Assembly (NCBI RefSeq): GCF_000179615.1 | Contig: NZ_AEDD01000005.1 | Span: forward strand, 108,428 to 172,427 | Reading direction: 5' to 3' | DNA length: 64,000 nt | Source of the DNA: Paenibacillus curdlanolyticus YK9 | GTDB lineage: Bacteria > Bacillota > Bacilli > Paenibacillales > Paenibacillaceae | Part shown: one piece after another, positions 20,581 through 28,991 of the stretch | How the letters are laid out: each line of letters opens with the position of its first letter | Position numbering within the stretch: position 1 is the stretch's first letter | Notes under the pieces: generated by a model | Told to the model about the DNA's origin: nothing | Database searches by the model: none | What the model saw: only the letters and a program-made list of their open reading frames with translations | Translations under genes and position numbers: made by a program

Positions 20581-20637
20581 AGCTCCCTCGCCTAGGCTTG
20601 GGCTTGTAACTTATATGTATGATCGTACAAGGGCTGC

Positions 20638-22080
20638 TTATTCAATGTTCGTCTCAATTGGCGACGCATGTACGCGCAATACGTTCACTGTAGCCGCGCC
20701 TATCGGAGCGATTGCCGACCGTCTTGCTCCCGGAATCCACAGCACCTGTCCTTCTGCATCGACAAGCAGCGGAATCCGATCCCGATCGGAGGATGGCACC
20801 TTCAGATCAACGAACATATCTTGCACCTTTTTGGTGCCGTTTAATCCAATAACTCGCATCCGGTCGCCCGGACGCCGATTGCGAATGGATAGAGGGAACA
20901 TAAGCTGATCCGCATCGAATGCGACATGATAGGGCCCTCGTTCTGCTGCTGCGGCTGAAAGCGTCAGCCGAAACGACATTCCCCCCTCTGGAACCTGCAA
21001 GATTCCTTCCGCTCCTGAAATGACGTACATATAAGGCGAGCAAGGCCTCAGCCTCTGGCTGTTCATGCCAGACCATCGCAATACATCATACGTTCTAACG
21101 AAAACTACGCCGCTACCGGCATCCATTCGCCAAGTTGTAGGAGAAGATGCAAGTGCAGCAGTTCGCATCGATTCAATCCGGTCAAAATCTACCGTTTCCG
21201 ACAGTTTCATGCCAGCTGTTTCCAATGCGAGATAATCTAATATTAGTTTAATCAATCTCCTTTGTAAAGCGACGGGGAGGCCAGCGAAATCTGCCCGGTG
21301 GAGCTCGCAATCCATCCCCTTGGAGCAGGTTACCAGCTGCTTGAAAACACGTGATGCCTCGTCATTCATCCACTGATCTTCCGCCGATGCCAGCTCGGCA
21401 AGCCGATTAAGCGAAACCGGCAATTGCGGGTTATACTTGGCTAAGTAAGGCATGACATCCAATCGAATCTCGTTGCGGAAATAGTCCCGTTTTTCATTGC
21501 TGCTGTCCATGGCATAAGGAATTTCATATTGCGAGATGTAGCGAAAAATATCCGTCTTGTACATACGAAGTAGCGGACGGATAAGTTCCACGTTTTTATC
21601 AAGGCGTTTGGGCTGAATGCCGGCAAGGCCTCCGGCCCCCGCGCCGCGCAGCATGCGCATTAGCACGGTCTCCGCTTGATCGTCGGCATGGTGGGCTAGC
21701 GCAATCCGATTCGCCCCATGCCGCGAGGCGACTTGGTGCAGAAATTCGTATCGGCGCAGCCGCGATGCCAGCTGCCCGTTCATACCTGTTTCTTCAATAT
21801 ATGTCGGCATATCCAGCTTAACAGCCTCGAAAGCAATACCCAGCTGTTCAGCGAAGGCGCGCACCTGCTCCCCTTCAGCTGTAGACTCCGCTCCCCTGAA
21901 GCCATGATCGACATGCGCAGCTACAAGCTTCAGTCTGTCTGCCGTCGCGATCCGATGCATGAGATGAAGCAGCATCATGGAATCCGGCCCGCCGGATACT
22001 GCAATCACGATCGTATCCCCTTGCTGCCATAGCTGATCCGAATCGCGCGCCGCGATTAATTGCTTCATCCACTCGTCCAT
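20638..22080 (-). CDS. tilS: tRNA(Ile)-lysidine synthase
   Basis: Modifies C34 of tRNA-Ile(CAU) to lysidine using ATP and lysine; essential for reading AUA codons. The 480-residue protein has the PP-loop VIAVSGGPDSMMLLHLMHR, then LVAAHVDHGFRG and RIALAHHADDQAETVLMRMLRG in the catalytic domain, the central TilS domain and a C-terminal lysidine-tRNA domain with NRRPGDRMRVIGLNGTKKVQ. AAAGGGAATGAG precedes the ATG. It is the long, three-domain form, as in B. subtilis. Confidence 0.95.
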   Translation of the reverse strand: MDEWMKQLIAARDSDQLWQQGDTIVIAVSGGPDSMMLLHLMHRIATADRLKLVAAHVDHGFRGAESTAEGEQVRAFAEQLGIAFEAVKLDMPTYIEETGMNGQLASRLRRYEFLHQVASRHGANRIALAHHADDQAETVLMRMLRGAGAGGLAGIQPKRLDKNVELIRPLLRMYKTDIFRYISQYEIPYAMDSSNEKRDYFRNEIRLDVMPYLAKYNPQLPVSLNRLAELASAEDQWMNDEASRVFKQLVTCSKGMDCELHRADFAGLPVALQRRLIKLILDYLALETAGMKLSETVDFDRIESMRTAALASSPTTWRMDAGSGVVFVRTYDVLRWSGMNSQRLRPCSPYMYVISGAEGILQVPEGGMSFRLTLSAAAAERGPYHVAFDADQLMFPLSIRNRRPGDRMRVIGLNGTKKVQDMFVDLKVPSSDRDRIPLLVDAEGQVLWIPGARRSAIAPIGAATVNVLRVHASPIETNIE

Positions 22081-22145
22081 AAACGCTCATTCCCTTTCAA
22101 TAAACGCTCGCCCTGTGCAAAGCAGGCTGCCGAGCCGAGCAAGCC

Positions 22146-23081
22146 TTACCATTCAAGCCACAGCAGCCAAATGATAGCCGCTCCCGCAACGCCTGCCGAC
22201 AGCATAAACAGCCCTTTCATCCAGCCCGGCACGGGCGGACTGCTCTTCATCGTCCCGGAACGGCTGACCAGCCGCTGCCACGAAGCCGCCGCTTCGCGCG
22301 CATTCGCAAAGCGCCCCGCCATCGCATCGCTTAACCAGCCCATAAAGGGGCGAAGCGCAGGCTGCAGTTGTGCCAAGCGCAGCAGCTCCTCCGGGGAGCG
22401 ATTTTGCGGCAGCAGTTGATGGGTCAACTGCAGCAGTCGCTTGCTATCTTGCAGCTGAATGCACAACACGGCAAAGGAGAATAGGTCATAGCCGCTATCC
22501 GCCATCCGTTTGCCGGCATTCCAGTAGCCGCGGTCATAAATTTCGGTAAACTGGCGAACCCCTTTGCCAAACCCGGTTACGCCGCCGTAATCGACGAGCT
22601 CGACCCGACCATACTCGGCGACGAGCACATTTTCCACCTTCAAGTCCCCGAATGACCAGCCCGCTTCATGCAGCTCAGACAGCTTGCGCAGCAAATTATA
22701 CCCGACCAACGGGAACCATTCCGGCCCTTCTCTGGCCAAATAATCCGACAGCGTCACTCCGCGAACATAACGCATCACATAGAAAGGGAACTCCTGCCCG
22801 TCGGGCATAAGCAAATCATCGACATCGACAAGAAACGGCTCGGTATCCGGCCGTTTCATTCGTCGCTGCAAATCCAGCGATTGCAGCACATTAATTTCGG
22901 ATTGAAGGTCGACAGCGTCTGCGCCGGCTTTCAACGCATACCACACCTTGTCGCGCTGTACAAGGAACACCTTGCCGTTAGCGCCTTCTCCCAGCATCCG
23001 CTCGATGCGATATTGCTTCCCCTTCCACTTGCCAGTGACGACCGAACCGCGGCCGAGGGTGAATTTAAACGACGTAGTCAC
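22146..23081 (-). CDS. yabT: Membrane-anchored Ser/Thr protein kinase (YabT-like)
   Basis: Hanks-type kinase; the B. subtilis ortholog acts in sporulation, anchored at the membrane and activated by DNA. The 311-residue protein has a glycine loop LGEGANGKVFLV, the catalytic lysine in YALKAG, a catalytic loop reading SFGDLKVENVL (FGD replacing the usual HRD, Asp kept), and DYGGV in place of DFG. One membrane segment lies at about residues 290-308 (GLFMLSAGVAGAAIIWLLWL) with almost no extracytoplasmic part. The GTG start overlaps the yabS 3' end by 17 nt, indicating coupling. Confidence 0.9.
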   Translation of the reverse strand: MTTSFKFTLGRGSVVTGKWKGKQYRIERMLGEGANGKVFLVQRDKVWYALKAGADAVDLQSEINVLQSLDLQRRMKRPDTEPFLVDVDDLLMPDGQEFPFYVMRYVRGVTLSDYLAREGPEWFPLVGYNLLRKLSELHEAGWSFGDLKVENVLVAEYGRVELVDYGGVTGFGKGVRQFTEIYDRGYWNAGKRMADSGYDLFSFAVLCIQLQDSKRLLQLTHQLLPQNRSPEELLRLAQLQPALRPFMGWLSDAMAGRFANAREAAASWQRLVSRSGTMKSSPPVPGWMKGLFMLSAGVAGAAIIWLLWLEW

Positions 23082-23790
23082 TCATCATCCCGTCCGTTTC
23101 ATCTCTACTCTTTCTACCATAATCCCCTTGGCGGTAAAAATCAATGACGGACATAATCGCCGGGCCGGTCGGCGTCGTGCCCCGCATCTGCAATTTTGGG
23201 AAGATCGACTGCACGCCGCCGAGGTTATCCGTCCAATCCAGATCCAACGTACAATCTTCGCCATAAGCCGATCCTGGAAAATGGAACACGGACAGCTCGC
23301 TGGCTCCCTGCCTCGATTGGAGGCTCAGCATCAGGTCGCGGATTGCCTCTTCTACTGCCGCTAGCTTAGGCTTCATGCTCGCACTCGCATCAATCAGCAG
23401 CGCAACGCGCAGCTTGGATGTCTCGCCCAGCTCATCGATAACGCGCACCACTTCCCCGCGCTTCTCTGGAGGGAGCGACTCGATCGAGGTTTGCCCGAAC
23501 ACCTGCTTTAACTCCTTCTGGACCGCCATCTGTATCGTCTGCACGACCGTTTTGCGCGTCATCATTTGCACCGTCTGCGACAGCTGCTTCGTATTCACGA
23601 GCCGACTCATGCCGCCTCCCGCTCGTGCAATCTCCTCGATCTCCGTCGCACCAAAATCGCCAACATCGCCTCTATCAACTACACCGACGACATTCACCGT
23701 TATCGCTTCCGCATGCGCATGCGCTGCCGCCACAACCGGGCTAACGCCGACATTGGAGCAACCGTCTGTAATAAGTAGAATTTGTTTCAC
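23065..23790 (-). CDS. yabS: VWA-domain protein (YabS-like)
   Basis: A 241-residue cytoplasmic protein containing a von Willebrand A-like fold: the MIDAS-type metal motif LLIDASASM at about residue 130, and later GTTPTGPAI. The N-terminus MKQILLITDGCSNVG also resembles part of a VWA sheet. It starts at GTG with GGAGGAGGGG upstream. The yabS-yabT pair before tilS matches B. subtilis, where yabS is expressed during sporulation; its exact role is unknown, and partnership with the YabT kinase is inference from the overlap. Confidence 0.88.
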   Translation of the reverse strand: MKQILLITDGCSNVGVSPVVAAAHAHAEAITVNVVGVVDRGDVGDFGATEIEEIARAGGGMSRLVNTKQLSQTVQMMTRKTVVQTIQMAVQKELKQVFGQTSIESLPPEKRGEVVRVIDELGETSKLRVALLIDASASMKPKLAAVEEAIRDLMLSLQSRQGASELSVFHFPGSAYGEDCTLDLDWTDNLGGVQSIFPKLQMRGTTPTGPAIMSVIDFYRQGDYGRKSRDETDGMMSDYVV

Positions 23791-23904
23791 AAGATCCCCT
23801 CCTCCGTAAAATGGGCAACGCGCTCAGCTCTGTGCCTCGCGACTCTATGCATCTCTCTAGCAGTTTTACCGAGAATGACGAGTTTTAGACGTAACTATCG
23901 CCCA

Positions 23905-23953
23905 TTGACAAAACTAATAACATTAGTTATTGTAAAAGCTAACCACATTAGTT
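23905..23953 (+). promoter_or_regulatory. Promoter with overlapping palindromic operator for the YrdB-like gene
   Basis: TTGACA (23905-23910), 17-bp spacer, TATTGT (23928-23933). The spacer is almost entirely a perfect palindrome AACTAAT-AAC-ATTAGTT (23912-23928), and a related partial site CTAACCACATTAG lies at 23939-23951. The layout suggests a repressor, perhaps TetR-like, that blocks RNA polymerase; no regulator gene is adjacent. Confidence 0.75.
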
Positions 23954-23984
23954 TTGAAAGGACTCTTTGGAGGAGGGATTCATT

Positions 23985-24323
23985 TTGGCTATTTTATTAA
24001 TGATAAATCTCGGCCTAACGTTCATCCTAGAGCTTCTCGCCGTTGCGGCACTCGGGTACTGGGGCTTCCATGCCGGTTCAAATCTGCCGCTTCGCCTTCT
24101 ATTAGGGATTGGTGCGCCCGTGCTCATGATCTTCGTGTGGGGTACTTATCTAGCGCCGAAAGCTTCGATACCGATCGAAGGCGCATGGAAGACACTCATG
24201 ATCGTCATCGTATTCGCGCTCGCAGCCTTAGCGCTGTATGCAGCCGGTCATCCGAGGGCCGCCGTTTGGTTTTTCGTCATCTTCCTGCTCAATTTCATCA
24301 TTAATGCGTTAGCTGGCCAGTGA
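23985..24323 (+). CDS. YrdB-like small membrane protein (DUF2568 family)
   Basis: About 112 residues, nearly all hydrophobic, with four predicted membrane helices (from ILLMINLGLTFILELLAVAA to WFFVIFLLNFIINALAG) and a loop VWGTYLAPKASIPIEG typical of the YrdB/DUF2568 family. The frame opens at 23967, but the codons there are the ribosome-binding site itself (GGAGGAGGG), so I place the start at the TTG at 23985, seven bases downstream. It is one of only three plus-strand genes in the window and sits between yabS and spoIIE under an operator-controlled promoter. Function unknown. Confidence 0.8.
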   Translation: MAILLMINLGLTFILELLAVAALGYWGFHAGSNLPLRLLLGIGAPVLMIFVWGTYLAPKASIPIEGAWKTLMIVIVFALAALALYAAGHPRAAVWFFVIFLLNFIINALAGQ

Positions 24324-24336
24324 TAAATGGAGGCAT

Positions 24337-24389
24337 GCCAATAAGCTCTGCAGCCGCTTTATTCCAAAGCGTACCGCGAGCTTATTGGC
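24337..24389. other. Nested hairpin between convergent YrdB-like gene and spoIIE
   Basis: A perfect 12-bp inverted repeat (GCCAATAAGCTC / GAGCTTATTGGC) encloses a second stem CGCTTT-ATTCC-AAAGCG. There is no T run. It begins 14 bp after the YrdB-like stop and may act as a bidirectional terminator. Confidence 0.5.
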
Positions 24390-24570
24390 CTAGCCTGATT
24401 TCGCTTGCCGGTTCGCACGCGAATGAGCGTGCTGCGCCGTGGCGATCGTTACCTATATACACGTCCGCTCTATGTCCCCCTTGCTCCGACGACTTCTCTT
24501 TATCGACTAACGTTATCTATGATTGCTCCAATGCGGCCCTGTCATGACTTCAACCTTTTATCCGCTCAAA

Positions 24571-27072
24571 TCAACTCACCGTCCTTGGGCGTTCGAAGCG
24601 CGGAATGCCTGTCCAACGGAAGGTCGCCCATTCCGGCTGATGCTTGTCCACGCGTGCAACAACGACGGTCATGTCATCGATAATCTCCCCTTCGTGGTGA
24701 CGCACCACCCGATCCAGCAGCGCATCCGCGATTTCTTGCGGCTCTGTGACGCTAATTTCCTGAATAATCCGCTTCATCCACATCTCCTTGTTAACGGCAT
24801 GTCCCGGCGCGTCATAGATGCCATCTGTCATCATAATGAGCGTGTCGCCCGGCTGAAGCTGCATCGTAATGAGATCCACGTCAATATCCTGCAAAATGCC
24901 AATCGGCAAGTTATTCGCCGTAACCTGAATGACCTCCTGTCCGCGTTTAATGAAGCTCGGCGTCGAGCCGATCTTCAAGAACGTCGTCTTCGCTGTGTAC
25001 ATATCGATCAATGCGACATCCACCGTCGCGAACACCTCGTCAGGCGAACGCAGCAGCAGCACCGAGTTAACCGATTTAATCGCTAGACGCTCGTCCATCC
25101 CCGATTGCAGCAGCTGTTGCAAAATGGTCAGAGCCGTGCTGCTCTCCAAGCGCGCACGCTCGCCATTGCCCATGCCATCGCTAATCGCGACTGCGAATTT
25201 GCCGTTCCCGAGCTCGATCGTGCTAAAGCTGTCTCCCGATAGCAAGTCCCCGCCTTTAGCGAGTCCAGCTATGCCCGTCTCCACCTCGAATTCCTTTGCG
25301 GAGCCGAACGTTACGAGCGCAGGCGATCCTTGCCGCTCTGGATAACGCTCCGCTTTCACCGCGATATGCTCGCCTAGAATGTCCGTCAGCAGCGGCGCAA
25401 TAATTTTACGGCATTCGTCATACCCCCTCGCGAATGTATGGTAAACCTCAATCTCAACGTTCCCCTCCTCTAGATTAATGATGTCGATGCTCTGGATCGA
25501 CAAGCCAAGCCCTTCCAGCGCCTCTCGAATCTGCTCCTCCTGCAGATGAAGCGTCTGGCCCTCCCGCTTAATTTCTTTCGCTAGATCCTCCATGACCTGC
25601 GACACGCCGGACAACTGGTCTGCGACGAGCTGCCTGGAGTCGATAATTTGCTTCTTCCAATGACGATCGTTTTTGTACAGCTCGTATTGCTGCTGCATAA
25701 CGCCGAGCACTTGCTGCGGCTTGACACAATGCGCCGTCCACGATTTGGGCATCTCTTTGGTCGATGGCTTCCGCCCCTCCTCTACTGTGGTCATCATATC
25801 GGTCATCAGCTTATACGTTTGATAAAACTTCGCTTCCCAGCACATGCCGCGCCGGTGGCAGGTCTGGCAGCTTTTTTCCGCGACCGCATTCATAAAATGG
25901 TTAAATTCCTCTTCGCGTTTCACCGCCTCCACTGCGCCATTAAGCTGGCCGAAGCTCTTGGACAGCTGGCGGAACACCTCCGAGAACTGCTCCACCCGCT
26001 CCGCCGTCACCTGCCTCACTCGCCGCGCATATTCGTGCTGCGATTTCACATGCTCCTGCGTGCCCGGCACGAACCGGGCGATCGTCCGAATCATAATTTT
26101 CGGCGTGACCAGGAACAGTACCGCAGCCGCTACAGATTCATACGTAGAAGCCATTACATCGGCTTGGCTTCCAATATAGACCGATAGAATCGACGTGCCG
26201 AGCAGCATGCCGAACGACACGGCCATTTTACCGCCCTCTCGCATTAATCCTGCCAGCATCCCCGCGAAAGCGAGCAAGCTCATTTGCACGATGGCATTAA
26301 AATCAGCAAGACTCAGGATCAGTCCGGCAACAACCCCGACCGACGCGCCCAGAGGCGCCCCGCCTGCCAGTGCGAATAACAGCAGCATATACCGCGACAT
26401 CACATGTTCTGCGGATAAGCCATACACCCCCCAACCGACAGCGCCGGTCATAATTGATGCCATGAGAATCATCAAGCATATAATCTCTTCATGCCTCAGC
26501 CCGCTCGTCTTCTTCGTCATCGTCAAGACCGGGATGGCTTGTACGAAGACAAGGGTCAGCACAAAGGATAATGAAGCCTCCACGACAATCATCATGAGAT
26601 CGTACCAGCCGAGGCTATTATGGATAAATGCCCCGAATAGCTGGACGAGCAGCGTTGACGTGAAGACGAGAAGCGGTGCGTACGATAACTCTGCGCGCTC
26701 GTATGCTTCCAGCCCCTTCAGAAGCAGGAAGACGACAGCAAGCTCCATCGCGATAGGGCCCGGAGAAGGGGAGAGCGCGAAGAAGCTTCCAGCGACGAGC
26801 GCTATGCCCGCCCAAAAGCATACGTCCCGTCTTAAGAAATACAAGACGGCGAAATAGGCAGCGGCAAACGGCATCAATGATTCAAGAATGACAGCTCGTC
26901 CAAGCAAGAAACCGACGACAAGAAGAAGGATCGTCCACTTCTTAGCAGCAAGCAGCTGAATCATTTTCCGCCCAGCGGCCCAATCGCGACCTTTTCGCAC
27001 GGCTTGCTGCATTGCCGCCGCGCTTGCCTGCTGTACGTTTGGAAACATGACCAGCTTGTTCTTCTCTTTCAC
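24571..27072 (-). CDS. spoIIE: Stage II sporulation protein E, PP2C phosphatase
   Basis: Dephosphorylates SpoIIAA to activate sigma-F in the forespore and takes part in asymmetric septation. From the GTG at 27072 it has 833 residues, close to the B. subtilis length. About ten membrane helices (roughly residues 45-330, first one WTILLLVVGFLLGRA) are followed by a regulatory region (about 330-590) and a PP2C domain with SGDSFSTIELGNGKFAVAIS, DGMGNGERA, and TDGIYDAPG near the end, carrying the metal-binding aspartates. I chose this start because the promoter at 27109-27141 leaves a 30-nt leader and GGTGGTG lies upstream; the longer frame would overlap the promoter. Confidence 0.93.
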   Translation of the reverse strand: MKEKNKLVMFPNVQQASAAAMQQAVRKGRDWAAGRKMIQLLAAKKWTILLLVVGFLLGRAVILESLMPFAAAYFAVLYFLRRDVCFWAGIALVAGSFFALSPSPGPIAMELAVVFLLLKGLEAYERAELSYAPLLVFTSTLLVQLFGAFIHNSLGWYDLMMIVVEASLSFVLTLVFVQAIPVLTMTKKTSGLRHEEIICLMILMASIMTGAVGWGVYGLSAEHVMSRYMLLLFALAGGAPLGASVGVVAGLILSLADFNAIVQMSLLAFAGMLAGLMREGGKMAVSFGMLLGTSILSVYIGSQADVMASTYESVAAAVLFLVTPKIMIRTIARFVPGTQEHVKSQHEYARRVRQVTAERVEQFSEVFRQLSKSFGQLNGAVEAVKREEEFNHFMNAVAEKSCQTCHRRGMCWEAKFYQTYKLMTDMMTTVEEGRKPSTKEMPKSWTAHCVKPQQVLGVMQQQYELYKNDRHWKKQIIDSRQLVADQLSGVSQVMEDLAKEIKREGQTLHLQEEQIREALEGLGLSIQSIDIINLEEGNVEIEVYHTFARGYDECRKIIAPLLTDILGEHIAVKAERYPERQGSPALVTFGSAKEFEVETGIAGLAKGGDLLSGDSFSTIELGNGKFAVAISDGMGNGERARLESSTALTILQQLLQSGMDERLAIKSVNSVLLLRSPDEVFATVDVALIDMYTAKTTFLKIGSTPSFIKRGQEVIQVTANNLPIGILQDIDVDLITMQLQPGDTLIMMTDGIYDAPGHAVNKEMWMKRIIQEISVTEPQEIADALLDRVVRHHEGEIIDDMTVVVARVDKHQPEWATFRWTGIPRFERPRTVS

Positions 27073-27108
27073 AGGACACACCACCATTTCCGAGTTATTG
27101 TGTTTTTG

Positions 27109-27141
27109 ATTATAGAGGCCTGTCCTTATAAAGTTTGTCAG
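27109..27141 (-). promoter_or_regulatory. spoIIE promoter with 21-bp spacer
   Basis: Minus strand CTGACA (27136-27141) and TATAAT (27109-27114) are 21 bp apart, the unusual spacing known for B. subtilis spoIIE, which is sigma-A dependent and activated by Spo0A~P. Spo0A-box-like sequences overlap and flank the -35: TTTGTCAGAA on the plus strand at 27134-27143 and TTTTGTCGGAA on the minus strand at 27166-27176. Each differs from the TGTCGAA core, so the Spo0A assignment is tentative. Confidence 0.65.
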
Positions 27142-27366
27142 AAAGCGTTCCCAGCAAAAAGTTTTTTCCGACAAAACGTTCGCCGCGCCGCGCTCATGTC
27201 GGGAAAGCTTGCCTTCAAGCCCCGTCTGGGATTAGCGGCTGTTCCCCCTGCTTTCGCGCGCTGCGTCTTGACGGAAGACGCCGACATCCGCTTGGCGAAT
27301 CACCGTTCCCTCTTGTCGGGAATACCGGACTTTCAGGGGAAAGTTTTTGGAATACGCCACAAAACG

Positions 27367-27399
27367 CAAAAAAAGCAGAACCACGAAGGTTCTGCTTTT
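27367..27399 (-). terminator. Intrinsic terminator after yabR
   Basis: Minus strand AGCAGAACC-TTCGT-GGTTCTGCT followed by seven T; a perfect 9-bp stem 24 bp past the yabR stop. Confidence 0.9.
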
Positions 27400-27423
27400 A
27401 CTCGCTTATTCATCCGATGATGA

Positions 27424-27912
27424 TTATACCCGCTTGGCTCCGCGTCCACCGCGTTTGCCCTCGGTGTTCTTCTTGAGGGAAGAGATGCGTTCCTCGCTGT
27501 CTTTCAGGAAGCGCGACATTTTGTCTTCAAATGACGGTTTTCCGTACGGCGCTTTACCAGAGGATGACTTGAAAGGACGTCCGCCGCGGTCTTGTCCGCC
27601 ACCGCCGCCACCGCCGCCCCGGTTAAATCCACCTGCGCGCGGTTCGCGTTGCTGTGGTGCTGGCTGGCCCTCTGGCCGATCAATAGCCTGCTTAATGGAT
27701 AATCCGATCTTGCCGTCTTTGTCGACATTAATGACTTTCACCTTGACGACGTCTTCTAGCTTCAGGTGATCCTTTACGTCCTTAACGTAGTTGTCGGCGA
27801 TCTCGGAGATGTGCACAAGCCCCGTCACGCCCCCAGAAAGATCAACAAATGCTCCGAAATGCGTAATGCCTGTCACTTTACCCTCTAACTTAGCGCCCAC
27901 TTCAATTGCCAT
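27424..27912 (-). CDS. yabR: S1-domain RNA-binding protein (YabR-like)
   Basis: 162 residues. One S1 domain at about residues 1-75 (GAKLEGKVTGITHFGAFVDL, GLVHISEIADNYVKDVKD, VKVKVINVDKDGKIGLSIK) is followed by a Gly/Arg-rich disordered segment with a run of eight glycines and a basic C-terminus ending GGRGAKRV. It resembles polynucleotide phosphorylase and ribosomal S1 modules and is expected to bind RNA; the cellular role is not established. It sits between divIC and spoIIE as in B. subtilis, with its own promoter and terminator. Confidence 0.93.
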   Translation of the reverse strand: MAIEVGAKLEGKVTGITHFGAFVDLSGGVTGLVHISEIADNYVKDVKDHLKLEDVVKVKVINVDKDGKIGLSIKQAIDRPEGQPAPQQREPRAGGFNRGGGGGGGGQDRGGRPFKSSSGKAPYGKPSFEDKMSRFLKDSEERISSLKKNTEGKRGGRGAKRV

Positions 27913-27975
27913 AAAAGAAAACGTTCCTCCCTAAGGAATATACATGACGGTCTCTATGGAGACCTTACTACCGTA

Positions 27976-28005
27976 ATTATAACGTAACGTAGAAAGCGAG
28001 GTCAA
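27976..28005 (-). promoter_or_regulatory. Sigma-A promoter for yabR
   Basis: Minus strand TTGACC (28000-28005), 18-bp spacer, TATAAT (27976-27981). A small perfect hairpin GGTCTC-CATA-GAGACC follows in the leader at 27949-27964. Confidence 0.75.
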
Positions 28006-28038
28006 CAGACGAAGAACCCGATTTGTACGGGCTGCCGA

Positions 28039-28350
28039 CTATTCTGCTACCTGAATCACTTTCTCGCCCTCGCGTACCATCCCTTGCTGGCTCGCTAACT
28101 GCCCAATATACTCGGGATCATGAAGCCGATCGATCTCTTGCTTGAGACTGGTCAGTTCCTTCTCAGCAGCGTCCTTCTGAGCCTTCGCTTCAGATAAGCG
28201 CTGCGATGCAGCACCGCGGCTCTGCTCCTGATTAATTAACGTATACAATGCCCAACATGCGAAAATTATAACAAAGGCAAGCCATAGCCGCTTGCGCCGC
28301 TTCGTTCCGGCGGGTGCCGCACTTATTGCTTGCTGTCTCACATTCGCCAT
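28039..28350 (-). CDS. divIC: Septum formation initiator DivIC/FtsB-like
   Basis: Bitopic division protein that works with FtsL and DivIB at the septum. The 103-residue product from the ATG at 28350 has a basic cytoplasmic end (TKRRKRLWL), a membrane segment (about 23-40, LAFVIIFACWALYTLIN) and an extracytoplasmic coiled coil (RLSEAKAQKDAAEKELTSLK) ending in the FtsB/DivIC hallmark DPEYIGQLASQQGMVREGEK. GAAAGGTGG precedes this start; an ATG at 28371 that overlaps the yabQ stop as TGATG is an alternative. Follows yabP and yabQ. Confidence 0.92.
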   Translation of the reverse strand: MANVRQQAISAAPAGTKRRKRLWLAFVIIFACWALYTLINQEQSRGAASQRLSEAKAQKDAAEKELTSLKQEIDRLHDPEYIGQLASQQGMVREGEKVIQVAE

Positions 28351-28370
28351 GAACACTGCACCACCTTTCA

Positions 28371-28991
28371 TCAGGAAGATCTACCGAACGTGCGCTTCCA
28401 CCAACCCGTCACTTGACTGATCAGCTTGCTTGCTTTCGCTGGAAGCCCCCAGCCTGCGATTATGGGTTGCAGACGCTTGGCCACAGGTTGCCACAACGGG
28501 CGAAGCAGCCAACGCGAGAGAAGCCAGAACGGACGGATCAATTGTACCACAATTTTGCAAGAGAAAATAGTAAGGGCAACCAAAAACCCGAGCAGCACCT
28601 TTGCCAGCTTGTACAATATAAGCAATGGACGAACAATAAATATATCAAACAAACGAATAACCAAGCCGATCATATAGCGCACCGCTTGGATCAGCCACCG
28701 GACGGAAGCGATAACGGAGCGGCTCAGCATCAAGAAGTAAACGACTACGCCGATCACAAGTCCTAGAAACACGTACGCCCGCACCTCGCCGTTGTTGCCG
28801 GCGGACAGGACCTGGAAGACGACGAGCGTTGCCGCTGCCCAATAGAGCAGGTCGAACAAGGGAAGCGTCCACTTCGCGAAGCGAAGCTCATGCGATACGA
28901 CGCGATAGCCGTCGAAGACGATTCCCATGCCGATGCCGGACAGCAGCATCAATCCCAATGTGAGCCACTGTTCATTAAGCGTGAGATTCAT
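28371..28991 (-). CDS. yabQ: Spore cortex biosynthesis protein YabQ
   Basis: Integral membrane protein required for spore cortex formation in B. subtilis, made in the mother cell. It has 206 residues; the N-terminal half has three to four membrane helices (LTLGLMLLSGIGMGIVFDGY, LFDLLYWAAATLVVFQVLSA, VFLGLVIGVVVYFLMLSRS), a further hydrophobic stretch KVLLGFLVALTIFSC lies in the middle, and the C-terminus is basic. It overlaps yabP by 4 nt (ATGA). Confidence 0.92.
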   Translation of the reverse strand: MNLTLNEQWLTLGLMLLSGIGMGIVFDGYRVVSHELRFAKWTLPLFDLLYWAAATLVVFQVLSAGNNGEVRAYVFLGLVIGVVVYFLMLSRSVIASVRWLIQAVRYMIGLVIRLFDIFIVRPLLILYKLAKVLLGFLVALTIFSCKIVVQLIRPFWLLSRWLLRPLWQPVAKRLQPIIAGWGLPAKASKLISQVTGWWKRTFGRSS

